Positions 1 to 12,594 are shown, counted from the stretch's first letter. The stretch is DNA of 64,000 nt from Rhabdophis nuchalis (GCA_039707465.1 CM077644.1:78514875-78578874); one strand, 5' to 3'. The notes: generated by a model from the sequence alone, not told the origin. Made by a program: numbers and translations.

Positions 1-113
1 GCATTGACCAGCTGACGGCACCCTGAGAAGGCCAACTCTGTGAGAGCGGACAGGTCGAAGGGAGGAATGTGGTAGGAAGCGTTCTCTCAAGTAACCAGGA
101 CCCGAGCCAATGA
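1..113 (-). mobile_element. L2-type LINE fragment, C-terminal ORF2 region, antisense
   Basis: The stretch closely matches part of the antisense L2 at 26880-27010 (shared phrases such as gacggcaccctgagaaggcc and the acccgagcca motif). It corresponds to the conserved C-terminal region of the L2 ORF2 protein. It is cut by the window edge on the left and decays after about position 113. No usable reading frame remains. Confidence 0.75.
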
Positions 114-1050
114 TTGTTCCATCCCAAATTCCAAATGCAGGACCTACTTGTTAATGTTTGACACTCTGTCATGTGAAAGATTGGAATTGTCCTGGACAAG
201 TTGAATGACACGAGCAGATGTTCCAAATGGCTAAACCGCTGCAAAGTAACACATAGAACTACTCTTGCCAGATTTCAGGTGTATGTGGTTCACGTTTTAG
301 CGTTCCGCCTCGCACATCAATTGTTGTTCTCTATGTAACAGTGTAGGCGGTTAATCCAAAGTCACCAGGAAACCTGAGCAAAATGGCAGTGGAAGGCCGA
401 TCCAGCCATGTGGGAACATCTGTTACCATGCCAACCTTTAAATTTAAAGCTATAGCAGAATAGATATTACTGTGTTGGAGGTTTCTTCAGCAACAACATA
501 ATAAAGGGGAATGCCTTCCCTCCATAAACGTGTCTTTAGGACAAAACATATTTGTCATTGTCACTAGAATTTCAGAATCCTTTACTGTTCCAGAAGTACA
601 GTGACCACACGTCCTTTATTGTAAAGGACAGTTATTTATTTCTAAAAGCTCTCCTGTAGATTTATTTAATGATTTATGTTCTTGATTTTGCTCTTGAATT
701 TTCCTCTGTAAAGCAAAGGTCTAACATAAAGACTCGTTCCTTATGAATCTCTTTCAGATTTGCCCCCTTTTCAGGTTCGGTCTTCATCTTTTCCCAGGAA
801 AATATGGTCACTGTAAATATAACCGATCCCATAGTTCCCACTTTTTATTTAGCTTTTTTGAAAAGGTTACCTCCTGTCAGGAAAGGCTGCCTCACAGGAC
901 TGTGAAGATAAATACATGCCCTTGGAACTGTGTATGAAAGATTCATGTTCATCTTTCTCTTTACCTGATACCCTTGGACAGGTTGATGTTCAATGTCTTT
1001 CAAAAGGTTACTGTGTGAGAGATAAACATCAATAAAAACATATATTTTGG
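114..1050. other. No gene seen
   Basis: AT-rich sequence without a recognisable repeat boundary or exon. The one short frame (743-937) has no family features and looks like chance. Confidence 0.5.
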
Positions 1051-1254
1051 AACTGGTTTGGTGAGGTGGTTAAGGCACTAGGAAACTGTGAGTTCTAGTC
1101 CTGCTTGAAGCATAAAGGCAGCTGTGTGACCTTGTCCCAGTTACTTTCTCTCAGTCCTAGGAAGCAGGCAATGGAAAACTATTTCCAAAATCTTGCCAAG
1201 AAAACTGCAGGAACTTGTCCAGGAACTTACCAGGAATCAACTTAAGGCACAAAG
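1051..1254 (+). mobile_element. tRNA-derived SINE with BovB-like tail (Sauria/Squam type)
   Basis: The left end reads like a tRNA: an A-box-like ggtgaggtggttaaggcac followed by a B-box-like gagttctagtcctgc. After a head of about 100 bp comes gcaggcaatggaaaac and cttgccaagaaaactgcagg, the tail type shared by squamate SINEs mobilised by BovB LINEs. It is decayed and encodes nothing. The assignment to a squamate SINE family is from memory of the motif, not a search. Confidence 0.6.
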
Positions 1255-2419
1255 TTAGCAACCTACCAAACTGTAACACCTGGTTCTTGAACTGCCTCTC
1301 CCGTCCCTCTCTCCTTTTTTGGTTTTCGTTGAAACATTGATCAAAACTGCAAAATAAGGTTAGAACATGATGCTTATCAGCGACAGGCATGAACTGATAA
1401 AAATATTACATGAATTTTAAGAATATAAAAAATGTGCTCATAAATGTGGCTAGCAGGTATTCAGTTATAGCTTCAACCCTTAGCATGGAACTGGTATCAT
1501 GTCCTCCTGGTGAAATTTCTAAAATTTTCTTCTAAATGAATCATAATGCAAACTCATAAACATCGATGCAAACTTCAATTGTATATGTGTCTCCAGGGTT
1601 TTTTGTTTTTGTTTTTACAAATTCTGTCCAAAAGACTTGAAATATAATAATCTAGCCAGAAAATTTTATTTACCTATTTACATTACTTATTTATGTACAA
1701 TGATCTACCTGGACTTCCAGCAATTTGTCACAATAAAACAACATTGAAATCAAAAGCAATACTGTATTAATATGGTTTCAGGGGAGAGGTTACTCTACAG
1801 CATAAGATGTCACAGAAAAATATTATCTGTGAGCCCACCACTTTCTTACATCCTTGGTAATGGGGGAACATTGTTGAGGGGTCTACTGTAATAAATTCAA
1901 CAAGGTATCCATCTTGATCCAATAAGCATGGATGGGTTGGGTTGGAATCTAGACTGGTACAGCATCATTTCTGTGAAAACAGAAGGTAAGACCTTTTCTC
2001 TCATAAAAGTGTTGACCACCCCCTCACATACAAATTGAAAGGCACCTGCAAAAATCAGGAGGGGCATGGATTCAGACTATATGTGGCAGAGGTTTTGCTA
2101 AGGTATCTCCTGCAAACCTCATTAGACTTCATAGGCTGAAAGATAACAGATAACATTGCCCCAGGCACCATGGCAGACATTGCCCATGAAGAATTAAGTT
2201 TACAGATATATGAATGACTCTAGTACAGAGTTGTCCAGGTATCATCCTTAATTATGAAGAAACCAAATTTTAAATACTTATAATAGATGCATTCTATTTT
2301 AATACATATAATTGTCAACTTATCGGACATCAACTGTTGTATTCAGTAGGACTTACATCTGTCTTTTGGGTTGCATAAGAATATACACCTATGCCTCAAA
2401 GAATAATTATAGTGGCAAC
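1255..2419. other. No gene seen
   Basis: AT-rich sequence. The short antisense frame at 1157-1390 overlaps the SINE tail and is not a gene. No recognisable repeat boundary. Confidence 0.5.
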
Positions 2420-2615
2420 AATAGCACTGAGACTTATATATTACTCATTGGTGCTTTACAGAATGTTAGCATATTGCCCCCAACAATCTGGGGTCCTCAG
2501 ATTACCAACCTCAGTATGGAAAGCTGAGTCAACCTTGAGCCAGTCAGGATCGAACTCCTTGCTGTGGGCAGAGTTAGCCTGCAATACTGCATTCTAACCA
2601 CTGCACCACCATGCA
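2420..2615 (-). mobile_element. tRNA-derived SINE, antisense
   Basis: Read on the minus strand it begins with a tRNA-like head (tggtgcagtggttagaatgc, then gagttcgatcctgac) and runs into a body ending near the plus-strand phrase gcactgagacttatatatta. The same body motif recurs at 41936-42031. It is one of the tRNA-headed SINEs with an L2-like 3' part common in squamates. Non-coding. Confidence 0.6.
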
Positions 2616-3294
2616 TGGATTCCAGAGAGGTCTGGCCTTGGAAGAAGTTGAAGCTGAAGCTAAATAGTAGATCATTGAAGATTCCCATCCTATATGTCAT
2701 TAAAATCTCTAGAAGTAAGTGGGGTTATTATTTTTGAACCCTAAGACTTTCCAGGAAACTTTCAAAACAATCTTCAGGGGTTCACAATAATGATGAGCTG
2801 CAATACTGGCCAAGTATTCAAGACTACTACAGTAATTCTCCATTTTAGAAGTAATTTCCCCCCCTCCAATGGAGTTGTGGGCAACTGAATCAACTAGATT
2901 ATATCTTCAAGGGTCTTCCTGGGTTCTCATGAGCTAATGGAATAGTGACATCCTCTCACTTGGCAGGATACTCTCCAGAGCCAGTGCTGATTGACTAAAT
3001 TATCTGCTCCTTATATTTGACCAATATTTTAATATTTAAAATGACAAGCGACTTGCAAAATGTGAAATAGAACTATCAGAAGAAAAGTGGAATAGTAGTG
3101 TCATGGTTTCAAACCAAGCCAGCAAAACAAGAGGCCACGCTATGAGTAGAACGGGTCTCTTTACTAGAGTCTCAGCTTGGCACATGGTAAACAAAAGAGT
3201 AAAAGGGTATCTAGCAGCATTATTGGCTTCTGCTAGTCAGCTGGCTATATGGACTCAGCACACTCCTCCCTCCTATAGCAATAGTGGCAGAAGT

Positions 3295-3666
3295 CAGTGG
3301 TGGGATTCAGCCAGTTCGCACCTATTCGGGAGAACCAGTTGTTAACTTTCTAAGCAGTTTGGAGAACCGGTTGTTGGAAGAAATCTTATTTTGTCCCCCC
3401 CCCCACTTTACAGGGCTAATCCTGTAAGGAAGGCAGGAAGGAAACATACTGGTGTTGTTTCTAGTCTAATCTGTATTGCCCTGCTTACAGAAGCTGCCTC
3501 TCTGGTTAACCCTTATTACATTGTAACAGCTAAGGCAAAGTGCCCATCGACCTGAGTGATGTTGCATTGGCCATGCTCACATGGTGACATGACCACCAAG
3601 CCACGCCTACCCAACTGGTCATCAGGGCAGAGAACTGGTTGTTAAATTATTTGAATCCCACCACTG
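3295..3666. mobile_element. Non-autonomous hAT-type element
   Basis: Ends are inverted: CAGTGGTGGGATTCAG on the left and TTTGAATCCCACCACTG on the right. Inside are cggttgtt/aaccggtt-rich arms next to the ends. No transposase. The flanking octamers match at only 5 of 8 positions, so the duplication is decayed or an end is misplaced. About ten other copies of this CAGTGGTGGG family occur in the window. Confidence 0.7.
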
Positions 3667-3829
3667 GTAGTAGCAGACTTTGGCACCATGACATAGAAGC
3701 AAAGCTGCAAGTAGGGTGACAACCATGGAAAGCCTTCTCAGAAGACCATTGTCCAGGATGCTTTTGTGTAGAAGATTATACAATCTGCCAAAAACTATAT
3801 TTACAACACAGCACAGTTACTCTCTTCAT

Positions 3830-4045
3830 GACTATGGAGATTGTCAGTCATGCAGGTCATGGTTCTCCCAAAGCTGCTTTTTTTCAAAAGGCAACTGGGA
3901 TTTCTTGGATTTTTTTCTTTGAAAATGTTTCACTTTTCATCCAAGAAATTAAATTAAAGAAGCTTTTTGGATAAGAAGTGAAACATTAAAAAAAAACAAC
4001 CCAAAGTCCAGTTGCCTTTTGGAAAAAGCACCTTTGGGATTTCTC
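3830..4045. mobile_element. Foldback MITE-like repeat
   Basis: Inverted arms (tcccaaagctgc... at about 3866 and gcacctttggga at about 4040) enclose about 110 bp. A second copy with the same leader (ctatggagattntcagtcat) and the same arms is at 49430-49580, showing an interspersed family. Class not assigned. Confidence 0.55.
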
Positions 4046-4983
4046 TCTTCCTGTTAACTATCTATTATTTCTTATCTTATTTTGCTGTGCTGGGAAAGTG
4101 TTGTTAACAGTATGGAACAAACTTAATTCATGTTCTACTCCACTGGCAGTGCTATAGGAGAATAACAGTAGCTTCTGAAATTATTGTATGTGTCATGTCA
4201 GATACCTACATTTTTGCTACTTGGACACTTGTAGTTTCAGTTCATTGCTTGCAATACGGTTCATTTCTAATCTTTCAATAAAACAAATGGGTGTTCCGTG
4301 GGCGAATGACTTAAATTTTCAAATTGGCACTATCATTCTCTGAAAGTATTCAGGAAATCTGAAATTATCATCTATGCAGCAGGTGAAGCAAATATCTTTC
4401 TCTGAGAACTCTCTTTAATATTCTTATACCCAGTATAAAGTGGGTTGGAGAACAGGCTGCGATGAATGGTACCGTATATAACACAAGCTAAATGAGGCAT
4501 TCTCCTGATCCTTTTATAAGAATATGTCATTTTGTGGTACCTAGAAAATGGAATGATTTTCATGGCTGTGTGTTACATTGTCTTGGAAATTCATTTTGTA
4601 GGTTATCGTTATTTTTTAAATTTTAATTCTCTGTATACCTTCTAGTGTCATGGGATGTAAAAGTAACCTTGAAGAACAGAAGGAAGATCCATAACCAAGA
4701 TGAAAGAAACGTGGTTTAAGGCAGAAATATAATCTGAGAAAGTGTCTCAGATGTTGACCTTTCCTAGTTCTCTTGAAGATAAAAGGAAAGAATGGGGGAA
4801 GCACATTCAGACTCTGTTATAGTAATATTAGAATAAAAGTAGTACTAGTATTCATAACTTTGGTTTCTTAGTTTGATCTACCTTGGAGGATTGAGATGAG
4901 TCTTGCCTCCTGGATCACCAGAGGGATTGTGTTACACCAGGTAGGGGAAGAGCAGAAAAGACCTGATTCTGAGATCTCTATAG

Positions 4984-5375
4984 CAGAGGTGGTATTCAGC
5001 AGGTTCTGACCAGTTCTGGAGAACCGGTAGCGGAAATTTTGAGTAGTTCAGACAACCAGTAAATACTACCTCTGACTGGCCCTGCCACCATCTCTTCTCT
5101 GCCTCCCGAGTCCCAGCTGATCGAGAAGAAATAGATATTTTGCAGTATCCTTCCCTTGGAGTGGGGAGGCAATGGATATTTTACAGTGTCCTTCCCCTGG
5201 AGTGGGATGGTAATGGAGATTTTACAGTATCCTTCCCCTGGAGTGGGATGGTAATGGAGATTTTACAGTATCCTTCTCCCCTGCCTTGCCCACAAAACCA
5301 TGCCCACAAAGCCACGTCACGCCCACAAAGCCATGCCCCGGAACTGGTAGTAAAAATTTTTGAAACCCACCACTG
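4984..5375. mobile_element. Non-autonomous hAT-type element with internal minisatellite
   Basis: Left end CAGAGGTGGTATTCAG, right end GAAACCCACCACTG. The interior holds a tandem array of a unit of about 42-45 bp (core ttttacagtatccttcccct, about 5140-5280, roughly four copies). An opposite-orientation relative lies at 37867-38073. Flanking octamers match poorly (5 of 8). The frames at 5140-5439 and 5222-5431 are products of the tandem repeat, not genes. Confidence 0.65.
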
Positions 5376-6806
5376 CTTCCTAGATTATAACATTTCTGGG
5401 AAGGAACCTGGAGCATATTTAACCTATCCAATCTGGTAGGATGGGCAGAAACTCTCTGGGAGAGGTGGTCCTACAAATAATCTGGTCTTGTGCTATGTAA
5501 GTTTTTAAAGTTGATAACCAGTCCCTTGAATTGCCCCTGGAAAGGCAATGCAGCACATGCACCAGGAGTCTAATGAGAGTGAAACTAGAAGAACCCACCA
5601 CTGTACATGCCACTGAATTGTGGACCAATTGTACCTTCCAAATGGTCTTCAAGGATAGCCTGATAAATATGTTTTTCCTGCACGATGTGAAGATTTAGTT
5701 CAATAATGCTGGGCTCCTACTTTGAGCAATTAGTATTCTGTAAGCATGCTAGTTTTCTCCTTGCAGGTTAAACAGCAGAAGTGGATCACGTATGTGAATC
5801 ACTGGGTGGCTTCAGTGGCTTGGCAACACTTCATGCTGATAGTACTGCTATCACAGAACACATATTCTAGTTACCCAAATTGTGATACGATTCCATTATG
5901 GGTAAAAGAACCCTGTGTGTATAATAACTCAGACCATTTCTCTCTAGGACTTCTATACTGAGTGTATTTCTGACAGCCATACAAAACCAAAGTCAAAATC
6001 TCACTTAGCTTATGCATAACTATACGCATAAAAGTATAGAATATTTCACACACATCCCGTCCTCATATCCAGGATGTTGTGATTTATAATTGCAGGAAGG
6101 AAACTGGAGCTGACAAACTGTGATGTGTGGGATTTTAATTATACAGATTGCAGAACTATATAAGAATAATGCCTGGTGCATAGAGACTACCAAGAGCACA
6201 TTACTTAATAGCAGAAAAAGCCAGCTGAAGTGGCGGCATTTTAGGCTTTTGTGTTGTCATCAACAAAGAAATAGGAGACCTTCAGTGTTTCTTTTGTTCT
6301 CTGGATGTTACTTTGCACATGCTATGATTTTAATAGGTTTCTCAGTATCATGACTCAGAGATCCTTCCCACTCTCATATTCTTCATAAAACTGAAGCAGT
6401 ATCTTTGAACCTTTGAAAAACCCATGCTGCATACAGATTGGTCCATTTCCTATCATTTTCTGAGCTTCATTCTGAGAAATCAGATATTTAGCTGACAACT
6501 AGTCTTCCTCCCTCCCTCCCTCCCTCAACCTGGAGCAGACTCGGTCTAGCTGCAACTAAAACTTTCCAGCTTTCTTATTAAATTATAATTCAAGGAGGCT
6601 GACAAGATCAAAGTCCCACCAATATGTATCCAACTTCTTCCTCTTACACTTTCCACTTTACTGACCTAGTCTGCTCCATAATTCATTTTCTTAAAAATTC
6701 CTTAGGAATGCTATTTAATAGCTTGCTGTAGCAGATTTCAAGTTTTGGAATGTAAAAGATGTCAGCCGTTCAAGATAGGCCTGGTCAAAAAACAGACAGC
6801 CCAGAG
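5376..6806. other. No gene seen; short (CCCT)n at 6507-6526
   Basis: AT-rich sequence with several short chance frames (5419-5652, 5746-5961, 6120-6353) that show no domain or splice-site context I can support. Confidence 0.5.
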
Positions 6807-6973
6807 CAGGGGTGGGGTGGGTTCCTGCCAGTTCTAACCTCTTCTATAGAAGAGGTTCCACAAATCTACACTGCCGTTTAGAACTGGTTCCAGCTCCCTC
6901 CCCCCGCCAATCCGCACATCATCAAGATGAAGAGTGAGAGGAGGAATTCTGGGAGTTGAAGTCCATAAGTCTT

Positions 6974-8024
6974 TTTTTTTTTAAGTAATTTTTATTAGTT
7001 TTACAATTTTATAAAAGGAAAGGGGTAAATAGGGTATTTTAACAATATTTTAGAGCTTCCATATCGGGGTTGGTGACCGCCTCCGAGTCTTCTTTCAAGG
7101 TTAAATTCATTGGAAAATAGAAAAAATAGGAAGGGGTACATACATTTCAAGTCATACGTTTCATAATCAAAAATCTCATACATTCAGTTATTTTGTTTCT
7201 ATTAACATCCTTACAGGAATTACTGTACATTAAAAAAAAACACAAAAAAAATCATTTTTGTGATCTGAGTTTCTTTGCTATTGTTTCTGAGTCTCTTCTA
7301 CTGTTTTCATTCTAACTCTTCCTCCCTCCCAGAACACCAACATTCCTTTGGGCATCAGCCATTTGAACCAAACCCCCTTGTTATGTAATTTTTTCGATAA
7401 GAAAGAATATTTCCTTCTTATATCTCGGATTTTTTTTGGGATTTGCTTCAATATGGCTATCTCGTTTTGCTGATATACAGCAATTCCTTGCTTAATGATA
7501 CATTTCCTTTTACTAACAGTCAATCGGATGTCACTTTCACTCTCTCCCGATCACGGGGGCGATTTCCAAATGCCGCTTTTATTTCCAGGGGGGGGGGTGT
7601 TCTCTAACTCCCCCCCCTATTTCTTCTTTTCAAAAATTGAATGTAGAAAATCAAGATAAGTAACTCACATTCCATATGTAACTAATCCGGAATCTCGGCG
7701 CAGCCATTCAACCCCGGTATTTCTGCTCCTATACGAAATCCTTCATCTGTTCCGGCTCCTTCAGCGAAGAGGAAAACATTCCCCCCGCACTCCGTTTCTT
7801 GGCTCCTAGGGCTCAGTGGGACACCCCCCGACTGCCGTCAAAGTGGGGATCTCACCGCAACTACCTTTACGGAGGGGGACTCTTCACGCCCCCCCTGCCC
7901 CCGAAGGTGCCCGTCAAGAAAACCCAGCGGCGGGCATGTAGAAAACACGACCGTCACCTCCAAAACCGGAAGCGTGTCTCCCAAAACCGGAAACGCATCT
8001 CCCAAAACCGGAAACATGTCTCCT
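6974..8024 (-). mobile_element. ORF1-only L1-like (HAL1-like) element, copy A, internally deleted
   Basis: The insertion is bounded by a perfect 16-bp duplication, gaagtccataagtctt, at 6958-6973 and 8025-8040. Its poly(A) tail is the T run at 6974. On the minus strand the order is a CpG-rich 5' region (about 8024-7530) with three 21-bp tandem units (cccaaaaccgg, 7960-8024), then the C-terminal part of an ORF1, then a short 3' UTR (about 7255-6985) and poly(A). ORF1's coiled coil and most of the RNA-binding domain are missing. No ORF2 sequence lies between ORF1 and the tail. The 3' UTR closely resembles copy C (45929-46327). Confidence 0.8.
7263..7523 (-). pseudogene. Remnant of L1-type ORF1 protein (C-terminal part)
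   Basis: This minus-strand frame keeps residues equivalent to about 175-245 of the intact ORF1 at 49981-50835, including the ILKQIPKKIR, RRKYSFLSKKL and GMLVFWEGGRVR blocks. In L1 this region is the C-terminal domain, which works with the RRM in RNA binding and chaperone activity. The N-terminal coiled coil and the RRM are absent, and the C-terminal tail is shifted after KTVEET. A deletion joining 5' UTR to late ORF1 explains it. Not functional as a trimer-forming ORF1 protein. Confidence 0.75.
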
Positions 8025-8794
8025 GAAGTCCATAAGTCTTAAAGCTGTCAAGTTTGAACACCCCTGGACTTTTTTTTCTAAAGGGTTAGGAGTGCAAGGG
8101 TCTTGTAACTTGACAGCTTTAAGACTTGTGTGCTTCAAATGCCAGAGTTTCTGAGCCAACATTTTGGTTGCTAAACAAGAGCATTGTTAAGTGAGTTTCA
8201 CCACATTTTACAAGTTGGCCACACCCACCCAGTCACATGGCTACCAAGCCACTCCCACTTGGTCACATGGCCGGCAGGCCACTCCACCCAGTCACATGGC
8301 TGCCAAGCCACTCCCACCTGGTCACATGGCCAGCAAGCCACTCCCACAAAGCAGGCCACACCTACAGAAAAGGTTCTAAAAATTTTTGAAACCCACCACT
8401 GGCACAGAGATTCAGGAACGATCCTTTATTATTGTAGAGTATAACAACAAAAGCTTAAAAACGTGTCCAAGTTTACCTCTATCCCATGTTATTCTAAACA
8501 AAATCAAGTCTTGTTTGTTTTGACACACTTTCTCACATCCTTTTTAACCACTGGGCTGTGTAATCTCTTCTCCAAATACCTTCTTAATGGCTCTTTCATA
8601 CCTCTCCCAAGGTCAGCCCTGAATTCCTTTACAAAATATATTGTTACACCTTCTAATCAAGTCATGGAAAATCCATGTTCTGTTCATCAGAAAATAAGCT
8701 TTGCACTAAGTAGATTAAGGGGGTGGTGGGGAGTAGTCACTTAGGCAAGGGAAAGCCCATCAAAAATATTTTGCTGAGAGCTCCTTAAAACTCT

Positions 8795-8905
8795 CAAGTG
8801 GAGCCAGGCTATTTGGCTGGGCCCTCAGAAGATATCACTGAGCAAATCCTTAACGAATGTGAGACAGGCCGCTACATAAATTAAATGAATAAATAAATAA
8901 GCTGC
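8795..8905 (+). mobile_element. Probable LINE 3' end (L2/CR1 group)
   Basis: The phrase gacaggccgctacataaatt followed by a (aaataaat)n tail resembles the degenerate 3' terminus of L2-group LINEs. Too short and decayed for a firm call. Confidence 0.35.
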
Positions 8906-10603
8906 CAGGCTATTTCTTTTCTCTGATCCTTCCTCATTATAACTGTGCATAATATGGCCCTTCATCTATAGCCCATTCTTTCAACTGCCCAGTGCAAACT
9001 AGGCTACAGAGACTGCTATGCTCTAAATGTAAGCCTTCAAGGAAAGTTAAAAGAGCTTTTGGTTAAATTATGCCACAATGGATTGGAAACATGCGAAGCC
9101 TTGTTGCTGGCATTTCAAAAATGCAGATGGAGACATTCCAGCTATACAGACTGCAGCAAATCCATTGCTGAAACTGGCCCTTAGAATAAATAGACAAGGG
9201 CACAGCCAGGGCTCAAAAAGAAATGATGAGCTAATGTGAGGGAAAGATCTAAGAGACCTTGAGAAGTTGGGGAAGGCAGCCTGACAGAACAGGCCATTGT
9301 AGAAGGGACCTCGTCCCTAGAGAGAAAAGAAGCATGAAGGAGAGCCACAGAGCAACCACATCATAATTAAGCTAGTTGTAAACAGTGCAGGATAATTATT
9401 TTTGATAGGTTTTCAAGATTCTGCTATAATGACCAGGAAGAAAGGTAGTTTTTTTGGAAAAATCTAGGTAGTTTTGTCTTCTGAGTCCGCCAGCCACGAT
9501 GGACTTAAATACCTGTCTCAAGTAAACAGTGGGGAACCAGAGATATACTTTTTGAATAGCCATCCTGAATCTTCAAGAGAGAGAGAGAGAAAGGAAGCAG
9601 GGGGAAAAGGGGGATTTTAATGGAAGCAAAAAATTGCAGCAGGCACGGAGTTGAATGGCATGAATTAGCATATGCTGCTCAAAAAAGTCCACTCCATTAG
9701 CATATACTGTTTCATTTGAAAATGAAAAAATGACATCAAATTATTTTCATTTTATCCTGGTGCTTTGTGCTAAGATGGTAGTGCTTGCTATGATGGTAAT
9801 GGCTTGGTGTTATTTTGAAGTTAGTTATAACTAGTCTCACAGCAATGAGGAAGTGAAGTTCTGCTTCAGGCTTTGCGTTGTTTTAAGAAACTAATATTGT
9901 GCTTTTGTCTTTTTAAACTTCTTTTTCTCATTCACTTCCCATAATCTATTATTGGCGCAAGAATTTATCTTATGCAAAACAAAACAAAACAAAACATCCT
10001 GTTATTTTTAAAGACGTCGCTTCATCTTGTGCTTGTTCTTAAAAAAAAACCCTGTTTGTTACACATTGGAATTTAATCTTCCATTTTCACATCCCTAATT
10101 CCAACTTTCAAATTTATTGTTTGTCTCTGAGGTGAGTGAAAAGTGGATAATTAAAAAAAGAGCCCAGTTTCAAAAAATTCTTCTTAAAAACTGTCTTTTA
10201 TGATTAATTCCTTATATCTGTACGAGAAATGAGGAATAGATAATGCCACTACTTTATCTCTTTCCTCTTATAGGTTGCTTCTTTTTAAGTCAAGGCAGAA
10301 AGAAAAAGTCCTTTTTTATTCAGATGGATGCAAGTTCGTGATTTAAATGAATAAATCAAATGTTAGTAGAAATTCCTTCCATATTAACAGCTTGTTATTT
10401 ATCTATAGTTATTTGAATTTGCAGCAAAGTACTTAGCAATGAAGATCTATTTCTTTTTCTCTCTCTCTTTCTGTGTGTACAAGAATAAAAACCAGTCCAT
10501 CAGCAAAAAACGATGGTGAAATCTCCCAACACAATTGTACCCCCAACAGAGTCACTAACTTCCTTAATGTAGCCTAAAGCTTGGGGAAAGAGCCTTTTTG
10601 GGA
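8906..10603. other. No gene seen
   Basis: AT-rich, without a recognisable repeat except short simple runs: (GA)n near 9580 and (CAAAA)n near 9977. No exon-like frame. Confidence 0.5.
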
Positions 10604-10712
10604 TGTTGTTAGTCGCGAAGTCATGTCTGATCCATCACGACCCCATGGACAACATTCATCTAGGCCTTCCTGTCCTCAACCATCCCCCATAGTCCATTTA
10701 AGATCATATTTA
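10604..10712 (+). mobile_element. BovB-related fragment
   Basis: The stretch gttagtcgcgaagtcatgtc, then cacgaccccatggacaac, matches the motif known from BovB LINEs and the ruminant SINEs derived from them (agtcgtgtccgactctttgcgaccccatgg type). It carries no frame. BovB is abundant in squamates, which supports the organism call. Confidence 0.6.
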
Positions 10713-12275
10713 GAATGGGGGCACCTTAAATCAATTTAATTCCAGGGGACAGGCAGTGTGACAGAGAATGCCTACTTCTTTGATCCCATCAGTTTTTGGG
10801 AATGCTTCATGGATACATCTGAAAACAAACCTACTCTGGCTGGCAAGCAGAAATTACAGAAGGAAGAGAGCCCCTCAAATAGATATGTGCTCTATCATGT
10901 TTGGCTTTCTATGTATGCTAAGGAACGTGAATTGCATCTAAAAACTTACCAGTAGCTGGTACAGATCATAAAACAGGGTTGTTACATGTGCATACTGATG
11001 CATGCCAAGTATTGTCTTGGGAAACTTACTGGACTAGTTGTCATTTTTGACAGGGCACTGCATGCCAAGTGCATTGAAATAGTTTGCTTGTTAACTAACC
11101 AAAGCATGAAGAGGCCCTTTGATCCAGGAGTTGGCACAACTGGCATATGAGATGGATCTGTGCAAAGCTCTCCCCCCAGCCCCCAGCAATATCTTCTACC
11201 TGCTCTTCAAGCAAAGAATTGAGAACCCAGGAGGATAACTACTGGTAAGATTGTATACCGGTACTAAATGGGTAAGGACAGCTCCACCAGAACTAAAGGT
11301 AGAAGACTCCAGACTCAGGTAGGCCCAACACCTACTAGTCTTGCTAGGATTAAGGCTGTATCTCTTCTTTCCCAAATGTTCCAGGTAGTGGGACAAAAAT
11401 AACCTAATCATGAGAAAATACTTATAGTAATGTCCTTTTGGGGATATCTCCTTTAGGAGACAGGGAGTTGTCCAACGGAATTTGCAGCATGAAAAACGTT
11501 GCTAGAGGACACACCAATAGAGTCTCAGACACTGATAGTAAAAACAAGTACTTTACTTGTGATGGAAATATAAACTACTTCTTCACAAGCAGTGATAGTC
11601 AGTCCTGAATCAAATACAGTCTTTAACTCAAAAACAGCTTACAGTTGCAATCCATGATCCTTTCTTGTTCTGCTGACCTAATCCGACACCACAGTATCTC
11701 CAGTTCAAAGTCAGCAAAGTCAGTCAGCTCCTGGATTCCTCTTATTGCTGAGTTAATTACAGCAGCCAATTACATTCCACTATAGAGCTTAAAGTAACAG
11801 AGACCATTTGTAATCATGGCTATATATATATATTGCCAACCCAACACTAGGATGATAGCCCTAACAGTCCTTATCTTGCACATCATATTGCATTTGTCCT
11901 GAGACAAAAATCTAATCAGAACCAATATCCAATCCTTGGTATGAGTTGGGTTTGGATGATTTGGGTCAGGTCCAGATCATCATATACCAGACTCCTATCC
12001 AGGTACAGAATTGAAGTCCTCAGGAATTATAATCCTTGGTGACTCCATTGCCTACTTCACGAGGGAATCCAGCAGTTCAGGCAGATATATGGTTGCATAG
12101 TGAGGAAGCCAGTACATCAGCAATAAACACAGACGCCCCCTAAAACCAAACTTCAACCTGAGAAACTCAGATCCAATTATTGGTAGTTTATGGCAACTTT
12201 ATGGCAACTTTAACCCTAACCCTAATGGCAATGTGACGTGGCAAGTTTGACACCCGTGAGATAAGTAATCTAAGC
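10713..12275. other. No gene seen; decayed hAT end near 12250
   Basis: The end of this stretch (gcaagtttgacacccgtgag, about 12240-12260) is the right end of a CAGGGGTGTCAAACT-type hAT MITE. The rest is unassigned and may hide an old long-terminal-repeat remnant; I could not confirm one. The short frames show no domain. Confidence 0.4.
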
Positions 12276-12594
12276 CTTGATGGCGAACCTATGGGAGTCG
12301 TTGCCCAGTTCAGCTCCAGCACGCATGTGCCTCCTGCCAGGCAGCTGATTTATGGGTCTCAACCACACATGCACATGGGGAGTGGCGCATGTGGGAGATG
12401 TGTGCATATGCACAGGGAGGGCAGGGGCGTCATGCACACATTCATGGGGGAAGAGGGGGTCACATGCGCATGTGTGGGGGGGCAAGGGGGTCATGTACGC
12501 ATGTGTGGGGTGGTGGAGGAGCATGGTGTGTGTGTGTGCATATTGCATTATGGGTATTTTTGGTATGCGACAACAAAAAGGTTAGCCATCACTG
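12276..12594. mobile_element. Non-autonomous hAT element, CAGTGATGGCGAACC family
   Basis: Left end (C)TTGATGGCGAACCTATGG, right end AAAGGTTAGCCATCACTG, flanked by atctaagc (12268-12275) and atctaagg (12595-12602). Relatives are at 25783 and 55734. The GT-rich interior yields several overlapping frames on both strands (12270-12695) that are not genes. Confidence 0.75.

Larger units (their letters stand above)
6807..8401. mobile_element. hAT-type element carrying a nested L1-like insertion
   Basis: Left end CAGGGGTGGGGTGGGTTCC, right end TTTGAAACCCACCACTG, flanked by octamers gcccagag (6799-6806) and gcacagag (8402-8409), 7 of 8 identical. The interior holds part of a palindromic MITE, a complete retrotransposon insertion at 6974-8024, and a minisatellite of gtcacatgg-containing units at about 8213-8345. 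Confidence 0.65.

Noticed and set aside
12211..12226. Telomere-like taaccctaaccctaa motif
   Set aside because: Only two units, embedded in a local duplication of tatggcaacttt; not an interstitial telomere array.
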